NCBI RefSeq assembly: GCF_002811475.1
Contig: NZ_NPDL01000002.1
Span: 466,362 to 530,361 of the forward strand
Length of the DNA stretch: 64,000 bases
Direction: 5' to 3'
From: Leptospira hartskeerlii
GTDB taxonomy: Bacteria; Spirochaetota; Leptospiria; Leptospirales; Leptospiraceae
Every line of letters begins with the position of its first letter. Position 1 is the first letter of the stretch. The notes below the pieces were generated by a model. The model had not been told where the DNA came from and searched no databases. It saw only the letters and a program-made list of their open reading frames with translations. Below are positions 44,110-54,059 of the stretch, one piece after another. A program made the position numbers and the translations under genes.

Positions 44110-46197
44110 TTAATGAACTTCGACTGCAAGAAGTGTAACGTCATCTTGGAAACCTCTTGGGCCTACAAAAATTTGTAGTTCGGAGATCAGATCTTCCGCT
44201 ACTTCCTGGATACCTGTATTCCTGCTCAGAATGGATAAAACTCTGCTCTCTCCGAATTCTTTTTTTTCCTGATCGAATTCTTCGAAAATCCCATCCGAAA
44301 AGAAAAAGATCCTATTCCCAGGAAGAAGAGGTACAGTCACATTCTTATAAGTAGCTTCTTTTTTCAGGCCTATGATGGGTCCTCTGGAATACAGATAATC
44401 CGCTCCTTCTTGTTTTTGTTTCAAGACTTGAGGAGGATGTCCAGCGGAAGAATAATACAGAACATTATTGTTCAAATCTATATCCGCCAATACTGCGGAG
44501 AATATAATATTGATACTTTTGTATTTTTGACAACAGGCTGTATTTAATAATTCTAATATACGAGAAGGTTGGGCTTTGGCGAATTTAATGCTTTCGAATT
44601 CCGCCTTAATAGTCATTGTAAGAAGCGCGGCCTGGACCCCATGACCTGTCGCATCCACTAAGAACAAACGAAAATAACCGGGCTCCAATTCAAAAATATC
44701 ATAATAATCTCCTCCTATTTCGGACATAGGAAGATAATATGGATGAATAGAAACATTCTTACCGTTCAGGTTGAGAGTAGGCAATGTCTTTTGCTGTAAC
44801 TTTTTAGCGAGAGAAAGGTCTCCTTTTAAAAGTTTCAAAGACTCATTTAGATTTTCCGTTCTTTCGACTACGATCTGTTCCAAGTTTATATTTAGTTTTT
44901 TGAGTTCTTCTCCTAGATCTTCCGCGAGCACAAAACCTTTGGAGAATCTTGAAGCAAGCAAGACGCATTGAGAAAGCACAAGTGCCAAAACTCCGTATGG
45001 GACCATATAGAAAGAATCTATAAACTTATTTAAATATAGTACATCATTTGCAACAGTGATCAAGTTAACGACTAGACTAAAAAAGCAAATTCTGGCTCCT
45101 TCTACCCTTTTTAAAGACATGAACGCCAGTCTGAAAAATAGATAGGTCAAAATTCCCAACATCATTAGTTCCAAGGAGTTGATGAAGAAGGACATGGTAA
45201 ACAATTTTGTAGGAAAGAACGCGGCAGAAAAAACCAGAAGAATACTTAAGTAAAATGTAATGTTAAATACTCTGTCCTTTTTGAATTGTTCCTTGAATAT
45301 GGATTGGACATACAGAATTGTTCCTGGCAAAAGTAAAAATAGGAATAGTATCTCTCCTCTTACCGAAAACTCGTAGTTTTTAAAGATCGGGAATACATTA
45401 TAAAATATCCTTTCTCCATAAAAGGAAACTCTAAGAGCTATACACAAGCAGAGCACTGCAAAGAATAAAGCGGATGGGTCCCTTCTTCTCATTAAATAAA
45501 ACGTAAAATGATATAACGACATCACAAACAAGGTCCCGAATGTGATGGAATCCAACATGGTGGCTCTTAACGAAATCTGTTGTATATCGGATGTGTTTCC
45601 TAACTGGATCGGATTCCAGATCCCGGAACCGTTCGAATATTTGAAATTCGAAACATGGATCAGGATCTCGAGTTCAGGTTTGTCTGAAATAAAGCTAAAA
45701 ACTCCCGGTTTATATCCGGGAGAATATTCAGATTCTTCTTTTCCTACATTCCCCCCTCTGGAGATCTCCTTTCCATTTACGAACAACGTATAAGAGGAGC
45801 TGATGGAAGAGATCTTAAGACTGAGCTGCGTATTTGATTCAGGCAATAATACTTTTGCCTTATAAGTCGCGAAGCCGTGGCTCGGGTATTTATGAGTGAC
45901 GTTACGCCCTTTGTCCCATTTTGCGGGGACTTTTATATAAGAGATTGAGGGTGGTTGCGGTTTAGATTTGAGATCGGGAAGAAGCTCATTCCAATAAAAT
46001 TCCCATTCTCCATCTAAACTGATATTGCCGTCCTTTTGGAAATTCCATTGTCTTAGGTCCAAGATACCTTGTATGACTTTAGGGCTTTCCTTCCCTGGTT
46101 GACAGCCTAAAAAGAAGAAGAATAGTATAGATCCTAAGAACCAATGCGGTATTCTATTCTTGCCCAAAATCCGGATCTTCCTGCTAAGAAATTTCAA
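44110..46197 (-). CDS. 7TMR-DISM receptor with SpoIIE/PP2C phosphatase domain
   Basis: 695 residues. An N-terminal lipoprotein-like signal and a 7TMR-DISM extracellular domain (LRQWNFQKDGNISLDGEWEFYWNELLPDL, a galactose-binding-like fold) are followed by seven membrane helices and a coiled coil (EELKKLNINLEQIVVERTENLNESLK). A C-terminal SpoIIE phosphatase domain carries IGGDYYDIFELEPGYFRLFLVDATGHGVQAALLT, SAGHPPQVL and FFSDGIFEEFD; metal-binding Asp residues are present. Such proteins dephosphorylate anti-sigma-factor antagonists in partner-switching pathways in answer to an external ligand. No partner genes are adjacent. Confidence 0.93.
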   Translation of the reverse strand: MKFLSRKIRILGKNRIPHWFLGSILFFFFLGCQPGKESPKVIQGILDLRQWNFQKDGNISLDGEWEFYWNELLPDLKSKPQPPSISYIKVPAKWDKGRNVTHKYPSHGFATYKAKVLLPESNTQLSLKISSISSSYTLFVNGKEISRGGNVGKEESEYSPGYKPGVFSFISDKPELEILIHVSNFKYSNGSGIWNPIQLGNTSDIQQISLRATMLDSITFGTLFVMSLYHFTFYLMRRRDPSALFFAVLCLCIALRVSFYGERIFYNVFPIFKNYEFSVRGEILFLFLLLPGTILYVQSIFKEQFKKDRVFNITFYLSILLVFSAAFFPTKLFTMSFFINSLELMMLGILTYLFFRLAFMSLKRVEGARICFFSLVVNLITVANDVLYLNKFIDSFYMVPYGVLALVLSQCVLLASRFSKGFVLAEDLGEELKKLNINLEQIVVERTENLNESLKLLKGDLSLAKKLQQKTLPTLNLNGKNVSIHPYYLPMSEIGGDYYDIFELEPGYFRLFLVDATGHGVQAALLTMTIKAEFESIKFAKAQPSRILELLNTACCQKYKSINIIFSAVLADIDLNNNVLYYSSAGHPPQVLKQKQEGADYLYSRGPIIGLKKEATYKNVTVPLLPGNRIFFFSDGIFEEFDQEKKEFGESRVLSILSRNTGIQEVAEDLISELQIFVGPRGFQDDVTLLAVEVH

Positions 46198-46303
46198 TAG
46201 GCTTACGCTCTATATAGATTTCTGATAGCTAAAAATATTCGGATCGGATTTTTTTTAGGAAGAGAAACGCGGGTTAAGCTCTTCGTTTTTCGTCGAATGC
46301 CTG

Positions 46304-48163
46304 ATGCGGTCCAGTATTTTAATCATAGAAGATAGCGAAGAAGAATACAAATGGATCCGAACTTTATTAGAAGGTATCGAATCCTTTACTCCTAAATGTA
46401 CCCGGGTTTTGGATTTTCAAGAAGCCTTGAATAAGACCAAAACCGAGTTTTTTGACGTTATACTATTCCAATACAATTCCCAAAAAAGTTTAGAAGTTTT
46501 GGAGAAGTCCCGGATACTTCCTCCTCTTATCGCTATTGCAAAAGATCAGGAAAGTAAAGAATTACTTAAAAATTCCAAGCGCGACTTTGCAGATCTATTA
46601 CTTAAACAGAACGTGAGTTCTGACCTTTTGGATCGATCTTTACGTTTAGTTTTACAAACAAGAACGACGGAAGAAAATCTAAACCTTCTTAAGATCGGGA
46701 TTGAAAGATCCAAAGATATTTTTCTGATCACAGAAGTTTCTCCTATAGATGGACCCGGACCAAGGATCGTATATGTAAACGGTGCATTTGAAAGACTGAC
46801 CGGTTATAAAAGAGAAGAGGTATTAGGAAAAACTCCTAGAATTCTACAAGGCCCTAAAACGGATAGGATTGTTCTCGATCGGATACGAAAGGCAATCTCA
46901 GAGGCCAAACCTTGTTTCGAAGAGCTCATTAATTACGACAAAGATGGAAAAGAATATTGGATTGAGATGGATATCTTTCCAATCGTGAATGAGCAAGGTA
47001 TAGTCACTCACTTGATGGGAATAGAGAGAGACATTACGGAAAGACGAAATTCTGAAGAAAGACTTAGGCATTCTCAAAAAATGGAAGCAGTTGGACAACT
47101 CGCCGGCGGAATGGCGCATGACTTTAATAATTTATTAAATGTAATATTAGCAAATCTAGATCTTCTTGAAATGAAGTTGAAAGATTCTGAAGATCTAATG
47201 AAAAGGGTTCGGTCCGCACAAGACGCCATACAAAGGGGAGTCGAGATCAATAAAAGGCTTCTTGCTTTTTCAAGGAAGCAAGCTTTGAATCCTGAATCAT
47301 GCGACGTAAACCGGGTATTGAAGGATTTTATTCCTATTCTGGATCGGATCAGAACTGAAAAAATAGAAATAGAATACGAGATTGCCGACGAAAAGACGGT
47401 TTGCGACATAGAAAAGACCGGACTTGAGACCGCTGTGCTCAATCTTGCTTTAAATGCAAGGGACGCTATGCCAGAAGGCGGTAAAATATTTATTTCTACC
47501 GGATTTGTGCGTAATGGAGATACAAAAGGACCTAAAATTTCCGGTTTGGAAGCAAAGGATTACCTTTTGGTTAACGTTACCGACACAGGGACAGGCATGG
47601 ACGATAGTACTAAGGCTCGTATTTTCGATCCATTTTTTTCGACCAAAGGTGGTGGAAAAGGAACCGGTTTGGGATTGACCATGGTTTATGGTTTTGTAAA
47701 ACAATCGAACGGTTTTCTAAAAGTTATCACCGCGCCGGAATATGGTTCTAGTTTTCTAATATTCTTGCCGGTACATGAGCAGGCAAAGAACGAGCAACTT
47801 ATCGCAACCAAAAAGAAAACTTTGGTTATGGAAGAAAATCGAGAAACCGCTGAATTGGCCTGCGTATATTTGAGAGAACTGGGTTACGAACCTCATGTGA
47901 GTTCGGATATGAAACGATTGGCAAAATTTTTCTCAGGCGATCCAGAAATCTCTTTCGTATTGTTGGACCTCCAACTAGCGGATTCTAAAGGGATAGATCT
48001 GAAAAAAGAACTGGAAAGATTTGGCTCAAGAAAAATAATCGCTACCTCTTCGGGCCGGAAAGAAAGTTTAGAACTTCCTAATACTATTCCTCTGGTACGA
48101 AAACCTTATACCAAAAACTCTTTGAAAGAAGCGGTTCGCAAAATCGGAGAAATTCTTCCATGA
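46304..48163 (+). CDS. Hybrid histidine kinase: pseudo-receiver-PAS-HisKA-HATPase-receiver
   Basis: 619 residues, cytosolic. The N-terminal receiver-like domain (SSILIIEDSEEEYKWI) has lost its phospho-acceptor: the expected LLD is FQYN. A PAS/PAC domain follows (VNGAFERLTGYKREEVLGKTPRILQGP, a LOV/NIFL-like motif without the photoactive Cys). Then come HisKA (VGQLAGGMAHDFNNLLNVI with the phospho-acceptor His) and HATPase (NLALNARDAMPEGG, DTGTGMD, GTGLGLTMVYGF). A C-terminal receiver keeps an Asp in VLLDLQL. It overlaps the REC-EAL gene by ATGA, so that is the probable output. Confidence 0.92.
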   Translation: MRSSILIIEDSEEEYKWIRTLLEGIESFTPKCTRVLDFQEALNKTKTEFFDVILFQYNSQKSLEVLEKSRILPPLIAIAKDQESKELLKNSKRDFADLLLKQNVSSDLLDRSLRLVLQTRTTEENLNLLKIGIERSKDIFLITEVSPIDGPGPRIVYVNGAFERLTGYKREEVLGKTPRILQGPKTDRIVLDRIRKAISEAKPCFEELINYDKDGKEYWIEMDIFPIVNEQGIVTHLMGIERDITERRNSEERLRHSQKMEAVGQLAGGMAHDFNNLLNVILANLDLLEMKLKDSEDLMKRVRSAQDAIQRGVEINKRLLAFSRKQALNPESCDVNRVLKDFIPILDRIRTEKIEIEYEIADEKTVCDIEKTGLETAVLNLALNARDAMPEGGKIFISTGFVRNGDTKGPKISGLEAKDYLLVNVTDTGTGMDDSTKARIFDPFFSTKGGGKGTGLGLTMVYGFVKQSNGFLKVITAPEYGSSFLIFLPVHEQAKNEQLIATKKKTLVMEENRETAELACVYLRELGYEPHVSSDMKRLAKFFSGDPEISFVLLDLQLADSKGIDLKKELERFGSRKIIATSSGRKESLELPNTIPLVRKPYTKNSLKEAVRKIGEILP

Positions 48164-49365
48164 CGGATCTAAGAAATTCTAAAAAACTTCTGATCCTTGA
48201 CGACGAAGAAGAGATCGCAAAGATCTTGGGAGAGATCGCTGTAGATTGCGGCTTCTCCGTTTCCTTATCCCATACAGCTCCCGATTTTTTAGATAAAGTA
48301 GATCCAAGTTTCGATTGTGTGATCTTAGATTTGATGATCCCTGGAATGGATGGAGTGGACGTAATCCGCTTCCTATCCGAGAAGGACGTTCACCCGGATG
48401 TGATCTTGATCTCGGGTGCGGACAGAAGGACGCTTCATAGTGCAGAAACATTAGCCGGAGAATATGGACTACATATCGCCGCGGTCATGGAAAAGCCCAT
48501 CCGAGTTTCCGATATTAGAAATACATTATCTGCGATTGCTGAAAAAGAATCGGACATTTCTTCTCGTACTAAAACGGGCGGCAAAGGAAATTCGGGGCCT
48601 ACCTTCGAAAAGGAAGAAGTTTTAGAAGGAGTTCGTTCCGATCAGTTCATATTATTTTATCAACCTAAATTCGATCTAAAAACAGGAAGGGTAGAAGGTT
48701 TCGAAGCCCTGGTGAGATGGAACCATCCCAAATTAGGATTGGTATTTCCTGATTCTTTTTTACCTCTGATGGAAAAAGAAACCAATATCTTAAATCTAAT
48801 GACCGAGAAGATCATCGATCTTGCACTGGATGAGACAAGGATCTGGCATACGAATGGACGTAAACTTAGAGTAGCGGTTAACGTATCTCCTGTTACTTTG
48901 ACTGAGCTGGATTTTCCCGAAAGGATACTTTCTAAAATTAAGAACAAAGGGATCCCTCAAAGTCAATTTCAAATGGAAATCACTGAAACTGGGTTTTTAG
49001 AGAACATTCGCTTTACTCAAGATATTTTAACAAGACTTAGGATCAGAGGGATCGGACTTTCCATCGATGATTTCGGTACAGGCTATTCTTCCCTGAAACA
49101 GTTGCATAGATTTCCATTTACTGAATTGAAGATAGATAAGTCCTTTGTTATGGATTCCCCAAGGGATAGAGAATCCTTGTTTATTTGTCAGGCTTCCATA
49201 GATTTAGGTCATAAGTTAGGAATGAATGTAGTCGCAGAAGGAATAGAGACTGCGGAAGTGGAAAGATTGATGAAAGAAGCTGGTTGTGACGTAGGGCAAG
49301 GCTATTATTATTCCAGACCTATTCATCCGGAAAAAATTCCAGAAATTCTTTCCAAATTCGGTTAA
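48160..49365 (+). CDS. Response regulator with EAL phosphodiesterase domain
   Basis: 401 residues. An intact receiver (LLILDDEEE, VILDLMIPGMDG with phospho-acceptor Asp, LISGAD, VMEKPIR) is joined to an EAL domain. The catalytic set is complete: EALVRW, NVSP, EITETGFL, DDFGTGYSSL, KIDKSFV, VAEGIET and QGYYYSRP. It should hydrolyse c-di-GMP to pGpG under control of the hybrid kinase encoded just upstream, whose stop it overlaps. Confidence 0.94.
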   Translation: MTDLRNSKKLLILDDEEEIAKILGEIAVDCGFSVSLSHTAPDFLDKVDPSFDCVILDLMIPGMDGVDVIRFLSEKDVHPDVILISGADRRTLHSAETLAGEYGLHIAAVMEKPIRVSDIRNTLSAIAEKESDISSRTKTGGKGNSGPTFEKEEVLEGVRSDQFILFYQPKFDLKTGRVEGFEALVRWNHPKLGLVFPDSFLPLMEKETNILNLMTEKIIDLALDETRIWHTNGRKLRVAVNVSPVTLTELDFPERILSKIKNKGIPQSQFQMEITETGFLENIRFTQDILTRLRIRGIGLSIDDFGTGYSSLKQLHRFPFTELKIDKSFVMDSPRDRESLFICQASIDLGHKLGMNVVAEGIETAEVERLMKEAGCDVGQGYYYSRPIHPEKIPEILSKFG

Positions 49366-49426
49366 CAATAATACCTTTGGTAAAATGTCCTCGGGAAAGA
49401 GTAATAAACTATCGGAACAAGCTCCG

Positions 49427-50158
49427 CTACCTCGACTTGCTCTCGAAAAAAGTTAACTTAAAGAAAATATAAAGTATTTTTACTCCGGCTTTCAGACTTC
49501 CGATCAGATTTCCACTGATCTTCGACTTCCCACTCTTTCGTGTTCGATAATTGACAGGAACTTCTTGGATCTTAAATTTTTTCCGGACCGCTTTAATTTG
49601 CATTTCTAAGTTCCATCCCCAAGTTGGATCTTGTAGATCCAAATCCAACAAAGATTGCCACCTTAGAACGCGAAACGGTCCGAGATCAGTGAATCTTATT
49701 CCGTAAAATATTCGGATCAAAAAGCAGGAAAGCCAATTTCCGAACTTCTGCAAGAATGACAAAGAACCAGGCTCCGCATTTCCTAAAGTTCTGGAACCTA
49801 TCACAAAATTTGTATTTGGATCTTCGGAAAATTTAGAGAATAAGTCCTCTAAATTTTTAAGATCATCCGAACCATCCGCATCCATAAACACTATGAATTC
49901 AGGAGAAATTTTTCTCTCTTGAAGGTAATGAATGCCGGCTAAACAAGCGGCTCCGTAACCTCTTTTTTGTTCTTGGACTAAGATCACTCCTGAATCGATT
50001 GCTATCTGAGGAGTAGAATCCTTGGATCCATTGTCTAAGATTAAAATCTGTCGAGGCAAGATCCCAAATTCGAAGAGGGAATCCAAAACCTTAGGTAAAG
50101 ATTCTTCTTCGTTTAAGGCGGGGATTAAAAATTTTGAATTTGCCCAGGGAGCTGACAA
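49427..50158 (-). CDS. Family 2 glycosyltransferase (DPM1-like)
   Basis: 243 residues. The GT-A fold is clear: FLIPALNEEESLPKVLDSL, ILILDNGSKDSTPQIA and the DxD-type FIVFMDADGSDDL. A late RVLRWQSLLDL and an amphipathic end without membrane helices match polyprenol-phosphate sugar transferases of the DPM1 type. It starts at TTG 50158 with AGGAG in the end of the preceding gene, six bases after that gene's stop. Its neighbour on the other side of the cytochrome cluster is a polyprenol-sugar-type glycosyltransferase (52543), a plausible partner. Confidence 0.88.
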   Translation of the reverse strand: MSAPWANSKFLIPALNEEESLPKVLDSLFEFGILPRQILILDNGSKDSTPQIAIDSGVILVQEQKRGYGAACLAGIHYLQERKISPEFIVFMDADGSDDLKNLEDLFSKFSEDPNTNFVIGSRTLGNAEPGSLSFLQKFGNWLSCFLIRIFYGIRFTDLGPFRVLRWQSLLDLDLQDPTWGWNLEMQIKAVRKKFKIQEVPVNYRTRKSGKSKISGNLIGSLKAGVKILYIFFKLTFFESKSR

Positions 50159-50163
50159 AAGGT

Positions 50164-51528
50164 CTATTCTCCTTTTCTGTTTTTAGAGATCCTAAAAAGT
50201 TCCTCAGTGGAATAGACACGGCTCTTTCCTGAGTTTAGATCTATATCTTCTTTATGAACTATCGTGGAAAAAGGATAAAAATTTTCTATTTCCGAGATCT
50301 TTTTGCGAAGAAGGTCCGAGTGAACATTCTCACTATTTTTTCTCATATGTTCCGCGTTGGATTCTTTAAGTCGAGTATGATAAATTTCGAATATGATTTT
50401 AGAATGTTCTTTTTCAATTCCGAAAAATAGATCTTTCCAAACCTTCGTTTCTCCCGGAAGGATGCGAGTATCGGCAACGAGCCTTGCCTTAGGATACCAT
50501 TCCCATTCTTGTCCGAATTTGATTTCTTTGGTCGCCAGAGATTTACCTTTGGCGTCCAATAATGAAATTTTCAAAAGTATAAATCTTTCAGGATCTCCGG
50601 TCGGTATATTATGTGCAGCCTTTTCATTCGTAAGAGAAACTGAATATTCTAATTCGTTCCCTTTCTTCTTCCATTTAAGAGGCTCGATCTTCAGACCGGT
50701 TCTATATCCGCCAGGGATCTGTTTCTCATAGAGTTCGAATTTTTTCGGAACTCCTCCACCGATAAAGGAATGTTTGTGAGAAGTTCTAATCGGAGTGTCT
50801 AGTTCCGGTTTGACTAACTTACGTTGTAATTCGCCCATATGGCAGGAACCACAGGTGACTTTTCCGTGGGAATTCCCCTTTTGTTCCAACTCAATACCTG
50901 TTTTGAAAGCGCAGACCAATTGGTCGTCCAAAACATAATTTGCATTATGACAGTCTAGGCATCTGTTCCTCAATTTGTCTGGATCAATCTTGATAGGGTG
51001 AGGAGGTTTTGTAGTTCCATTTGCACCTAATACGTAGGAGTTCCCCTGCTCATCCAAGCGAACATGGCATACTGCACATGTAACTCCTTCTGCTTTCATC
51101 TTAGGATCAAAGTTTGGATTCGGTTCTTCTATTGGAGTTCTGTAATTTCCGTTATTTAGATAGTTGACCAATGTTTCTCTCTGGTTTGCAACCGGAGTAT
51201 GGCAATTTAAACAAAGCCAACGAGGAGAAGAAGATTTAGAAAGTTCAGATTGGAACTGAAGATCTGAAAGGGCGTTTGCATGAGTGGATGTTTTCCATTC
51301 TGCATAAATTTCTACGTGGCATCTTCCGCAATTTTCTGCTCGAACTTCTCCTACTCCTGCAAGAGGAGGTAGGTAGGGTAGTGGCTTAGACCAAGGAGCC
51401 TGAGAGAACACCTCGTCCACTGGGATCGGCTTGTCCTTTGGTTTTGTAAAAATACAATAAAATAAACTTAGGGCTAATGATAAAGATAGAACAGCTAATG
51501 TTAAACTTCTTCTTTTATTTAAGAACAT
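50164..51528 (-). CDS. Membrane-anchored pentaheme cytochrome c
   Basis: 454 residues. An N-terminal membrane segment (LTLAVLSLSLALSLFYCIF) is followed by five C-x-x-C-H motifs: CGRCH, CLNCH, CAVCH, CLDCH and CGSCH. A C-terminal beta domain contains NEKAAHNIPTGDPERFILL. This is the tetra/pentaheme cytochrome c-554-like arrangement, and a paralog with the same plan is encoded at 59480. It should carry electrons in the periplasm. Its ATG overlaps the stop of the rhodanese gene (TAATG), so the two are coupled. Confidence 0.9.
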   Translation of the reverse strand: MFLNKRRSLTLAVLSLSLALSLFYCIFTKPKDKPIPVDEVFSQAPWSKPLPYLPPLAGVGEVRAENCGRCHVEIYAEWKTSTHANALSDLQFQSELSKSSSPRWLCLNCHTPVANQRETLVNYLNNGNYRTPIEEPNPNFDPKMKAEGVTCAVCHVRLDEQGNSYVLGANGTTKPPHPIKIDPDKLRNRCLDCHNANYVLDDQLVCAFKTGIELEQKGNSHGKVTCGSCHMGELQRKLVKPELDTPIRTSHKHSFIGGGVPKKFELYEKQIPGGYRTGLKIEPLKWKKKGNELEYSVSLTNEKAAHNIPTGDPERFILLKISLLDAKGKSLATKEIKFGQEWEWYPKARLVADTRILPGETKVWKDLFFGIEKEHSKIIFEIYHTRLKESNAEHMRKNSENVHSDLLRKKISEIENFYPFSTIVHKEDIDLNSGKSRVYSTEELFRISKNRKGE

Positions 51529-52412
51529 TATCTAGTTACTAAAGGATGGTTTTGATCTCCTTTAGAAGACCATTCCCACATAGATCCCGCGTAATTTTTT
51601 GCATTATAACCTAAAGAGACCAGAACCGACGTCATCCATCCTGATCTGACCCCTCCAGTACAATAAGAGATCACTGTCTTATCTTTGGAAATACCTAATT
51701 CATATAATTTAGAAACAATCTTGGATTCACTTAATAAATATCCATCTTTATCCAAAAATTGTTTATAATAGATCCATTTTGCTCCGGGAAGATGTCCTCC
51801 TCTGGATTCTCCGTAAGGAGTCTGCCCTAAAAATTCTCTTTCTTCTCTGGTGTCTATAAACGCGAATTTTTTATCAGAGAGTTCTGATTGGATCAATTTG
51901 GAATCCGCCGACCAATTTTTATTTTCCGATGTAGAAGCGTTAATTTTGGAAAGTATTTCAGGACGATTTGGAATAGGAGAGTTAGAAGCCTTCTGTAGAG
52001 CGTTAATTCCCCCATCTACTACAAAAGATTTAGAAAAACCTAATGTACGTAAAGACCATACGATCCTACCTTCTTCTCCCCAGCCTCCAGTAGGATCCCC
52101 AAATACTAATACGATCTTGCTCGCATCCAATCCTTTCTTGCGCAGTAGTTCTTTCGCTTCAGAAGTTTGGACTAAATTACCTTGGTTCGGAAATTCTTTT
52201 TGAGAGATCTCCTGCCAGCCCAATGGAACTGACCTGGAGAAAGTAGATATCTTGATCCCATCTCTCGCATCCACGAACACTGCACCTTGTTGGTGTAAAA
52301 ACAACGCTTCAGGTGCACTAATAAACCATCCTCTGACTCCGGAAAGTTTTTCGGAGGCGAAGAGAGAATTAGAAGTTAGAAGAACTAAGGCAAGAGAAAT
52401 TACGAGTTTCAT
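51528..52412 (-). CDS. Exported two-domain rhodanese (sulfurtransferase)
   Basis: About 294 residues from ATG 52412 (the longer frame begins at TTG 52448). Signal peptide ISLALVLLTSNSLFAS. Two rhodanese domains: the first (FVDARDGIKISTFSRSVPLGW, VFGDPTGGWGEEGRIVWSLRTLGF) lacks the catalytic Cys, and the second (FIDTREEREFLGQ, GHLPGAKWIYY) has VISYCTGGVRSGWM with the active-site Cys. The family transfers sulfane sulfur, and periplasmic location is expected. Translationally coupled to the pentaheme cytochrome, so the two probably act together on a sulfur or selenium compound. Confidence 0.9.
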   Translation of the reverse strand: MKLVISLALVLLTSNSLFASEKLSGVRGWFISAPEALFLHQQGAVFVDARDGIKISTFSRSVPLGWQEISQKEFPNQGNLVQTSEAKELLRKKGLDASKIVLVFGDPTGGWGEEGRIVWSLRTLGFSKSFVVDGGINALQKASNSPIPNRPEILSKINASTSENKNWSADSKLIQSELSDKKFAFIDTREEREFLGQTPYGESRGGHLPGAKWIYYKQFLDKDGYLLSESKIVSKLYELGISKDKTVISYCTGGVRSGWMTSVLVSLGYNAKNYAGSMWEWSSKGDQNHPLVTR

Positions 52413-52542
52413 TTGGGCTAACTTGGAATGTGGTTTAGAATTCGTCAATAAACAATACTAAAATTCCTATATAACAGAATATTTTTAATATTACAGATAA
52501 ATATCCTGAGTTTTTACTGGTATCAAACTGTGAAAATGGAAA

Positions 52543-53931
52543 TTGGCCTTGGAATTCGAAAGGAATAAAGAAAGAAGAAACCACATTCTGAGTCGCGCGA
52601 ACCTAATTTGGATCCTGGCTTCTTTCGCTTATTTATTCATTTTTCTCTTTTGGGAAGTGAAGAACAAGGAAAGAAGTTTAACAGGAAGTTTATATATTCT
52701 TGGTTTTTGCGGATTAAGTATTGTTTATGGATTTCTATTTTTTACGAAAACTTTCGAAACTTCCGGAAGGTTGAATTTTGTTTTAGGACTTATTCTTCGC
52801 GTTGTTTTGATCTTTTCTGTCCCTATCTTTGAAGACGATTGGGCTCGTTATCTTTGGGATGGATGGATCAGTTCCGAAAAAGGAAATCCTTATGGGATCA
52901 TTCCTGAATCTTTTTTTGGAGAGCTGGATCCGATTAGAGCGGAAATACTTTCTAGGATCAATCATCCGGATTGGCCTACTATCTATGGCCCGGTGTTAGA
53001 GATTTATTTTTATCTCGCTCATCTTCTATTTCCTTGGAGGCTCTGGGCACTCAAACTTTTTCTTTTGGTTCCGGACATTCTTCTATTTTTCTTGATCAGA
53101 ACTAAATACGGGATTCGATCATCTTCTTTATATTTTTGGAATCCGATCCTGATTAAAGAGATTTTCCTAAATTCTCATCCGGATATTATAGGGATCTTTC
53201 TTTTATTTTATTCTTTTTATTTAGCGGAGAAGGGCAGGTATCGGTTAAGCTTTTTTATATGGGGGCTTAGTCTGGCTGTAAAAGGGTTCGGAGTCATGCT
53301 TTTTCCTTTTTTATTAAAATTGCATTGGGGCAGATATCATAATTGGAAAAAAGCGGGAGTAGATGCTATTTTTCCCATTTTAGGAATAACCTTACCTTAT
53401 TCTCCTTTTCTATTTTTTTCTAAAGAGACCGATTTTGTCGCTCTGAGCAGATTTATAGGAAGTTTTACGTTCTTTCCTTTGGGTTATAATATTCTTTATG
53501 CAATATTTGGAGAATTTTCCAGAACTATCTGGGTTATCCCAACAGTTTTTAGTATATTACTATTTTTTAATAAAAAATATTCTTTCGACTTAGGAGAAGA
53601 GGAGAAGATCGGAATTACATTCTTCTTATTCTTCTACTTCTCTCCAGTTGTAAATGCCTGGTATCTACTTTGGATGTTTCCATTTTTGCTTGGGATACGA
53701 GGGGGCTTTTGGCCTTCTTGGGCGCTTTTGTTTTTGGGACAGTTCTCTTACTTGAACTACGCGAACTTGGGAGATTGGAAGTCCGTATTAGAAAAAGGGT
53801 ATTACGCGCATCCTGATTGGATTCCTGCTTCGATAGGCATACTCTTTGTTCCCATTCTGCTAGTTTGGTATAGAACTCGGTTTTCTTCTAAAATCATCAA
53901 ATCCTTGGGAAAATCTTCTACTTTAAGTTAA
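52543..53931 (+). CDS. Multi-helix membrane glycosyltransferase (GT87/mannosyltransferase-like)
   Basis: 462 residues with about eleven membrane helices. The first periplasmic loop holds EDDWARYLWDGWISSEKGNPYG, the acidic R-Y-x-W-D-G motif typical of GT-C polyprenol-phosphate-sugar transferases. Two later conserved spots are NPILIKEIFLNSHPDIIG and FYFSPVVNAWYLLWMFPF. Start uncertain: TTG 52543 opens the frame and TTG 52549 follows; no good ribosome site. It may use a lipid-linked sugar made by the DPM1-like enzyme at 49427 (inference). Confidence 0.78.
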   Translation: MALEFERNKERRNHILSRANLIWILASFAYLFIFLFWEVKNKERSLTGSLYILGFCGLSIVYGFLFFTKTFETSGRLNFVLGLILRVVLIFSVPIFEDDWARYLWDGWISSEKGNPYGIIPESFFGELDPIRAEILSRINHPDWPTIYGPVLEIYFYLAHLLFPWRLWALKLFLLVPDILLFFLIRTKYGIRSSSLYFWNPILIKEIFLNSHPDIIGIFLLFYSFYLAEKGRYRLSFFIWGLSLAVKGFGVMLFPFLLKLHWGRYHNWKKAGVDAIFPILGITLPYSPFLFFSKETDFVALSRFIGSFTFFPLGYNILYAIFGEFSRTIWVIPTVFSILLFFNKKYSFDLGEEEKIGITFFLFFYFSPVVNAWYLLWMFPFLLGIRGGFWPSWALLFLGQFSYLNYANLGDWKSVLEKGYYAHPDWIPASIGILFVPILLVWYRTRFSSKIIKSLGKSSTLS

Positions 53932-54014
53932 ATCGGATTTTTTTCTCTTTTTGAAGAATTTTGATTGTTATTTTGAACAATATTTCCAATAAGTTGGATA
54001 AATAGTTATTATAA

Positions 54015-54030
54015 CTGTTTGGAATAAACA
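54015..54030 (+). promoter_or_regulatory. Element shared by the XRE-cupin gene and the rhodanese lipoprotein gene (copy 1)
   Basis: CTGTTTGGAATAAACA, matched by CTGTGGAATAAACA at 55002-55015 apart from a two-base gap. It lies 30 bp before the regulator ATG and 40 bp before the rhodanese lipoprotein ATG. Possible operator or extended -10. Confidence 0.35.
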
Positions 54031-54059
54031 AAATTCCGATCCAGTGGGGAGAACCGAGT

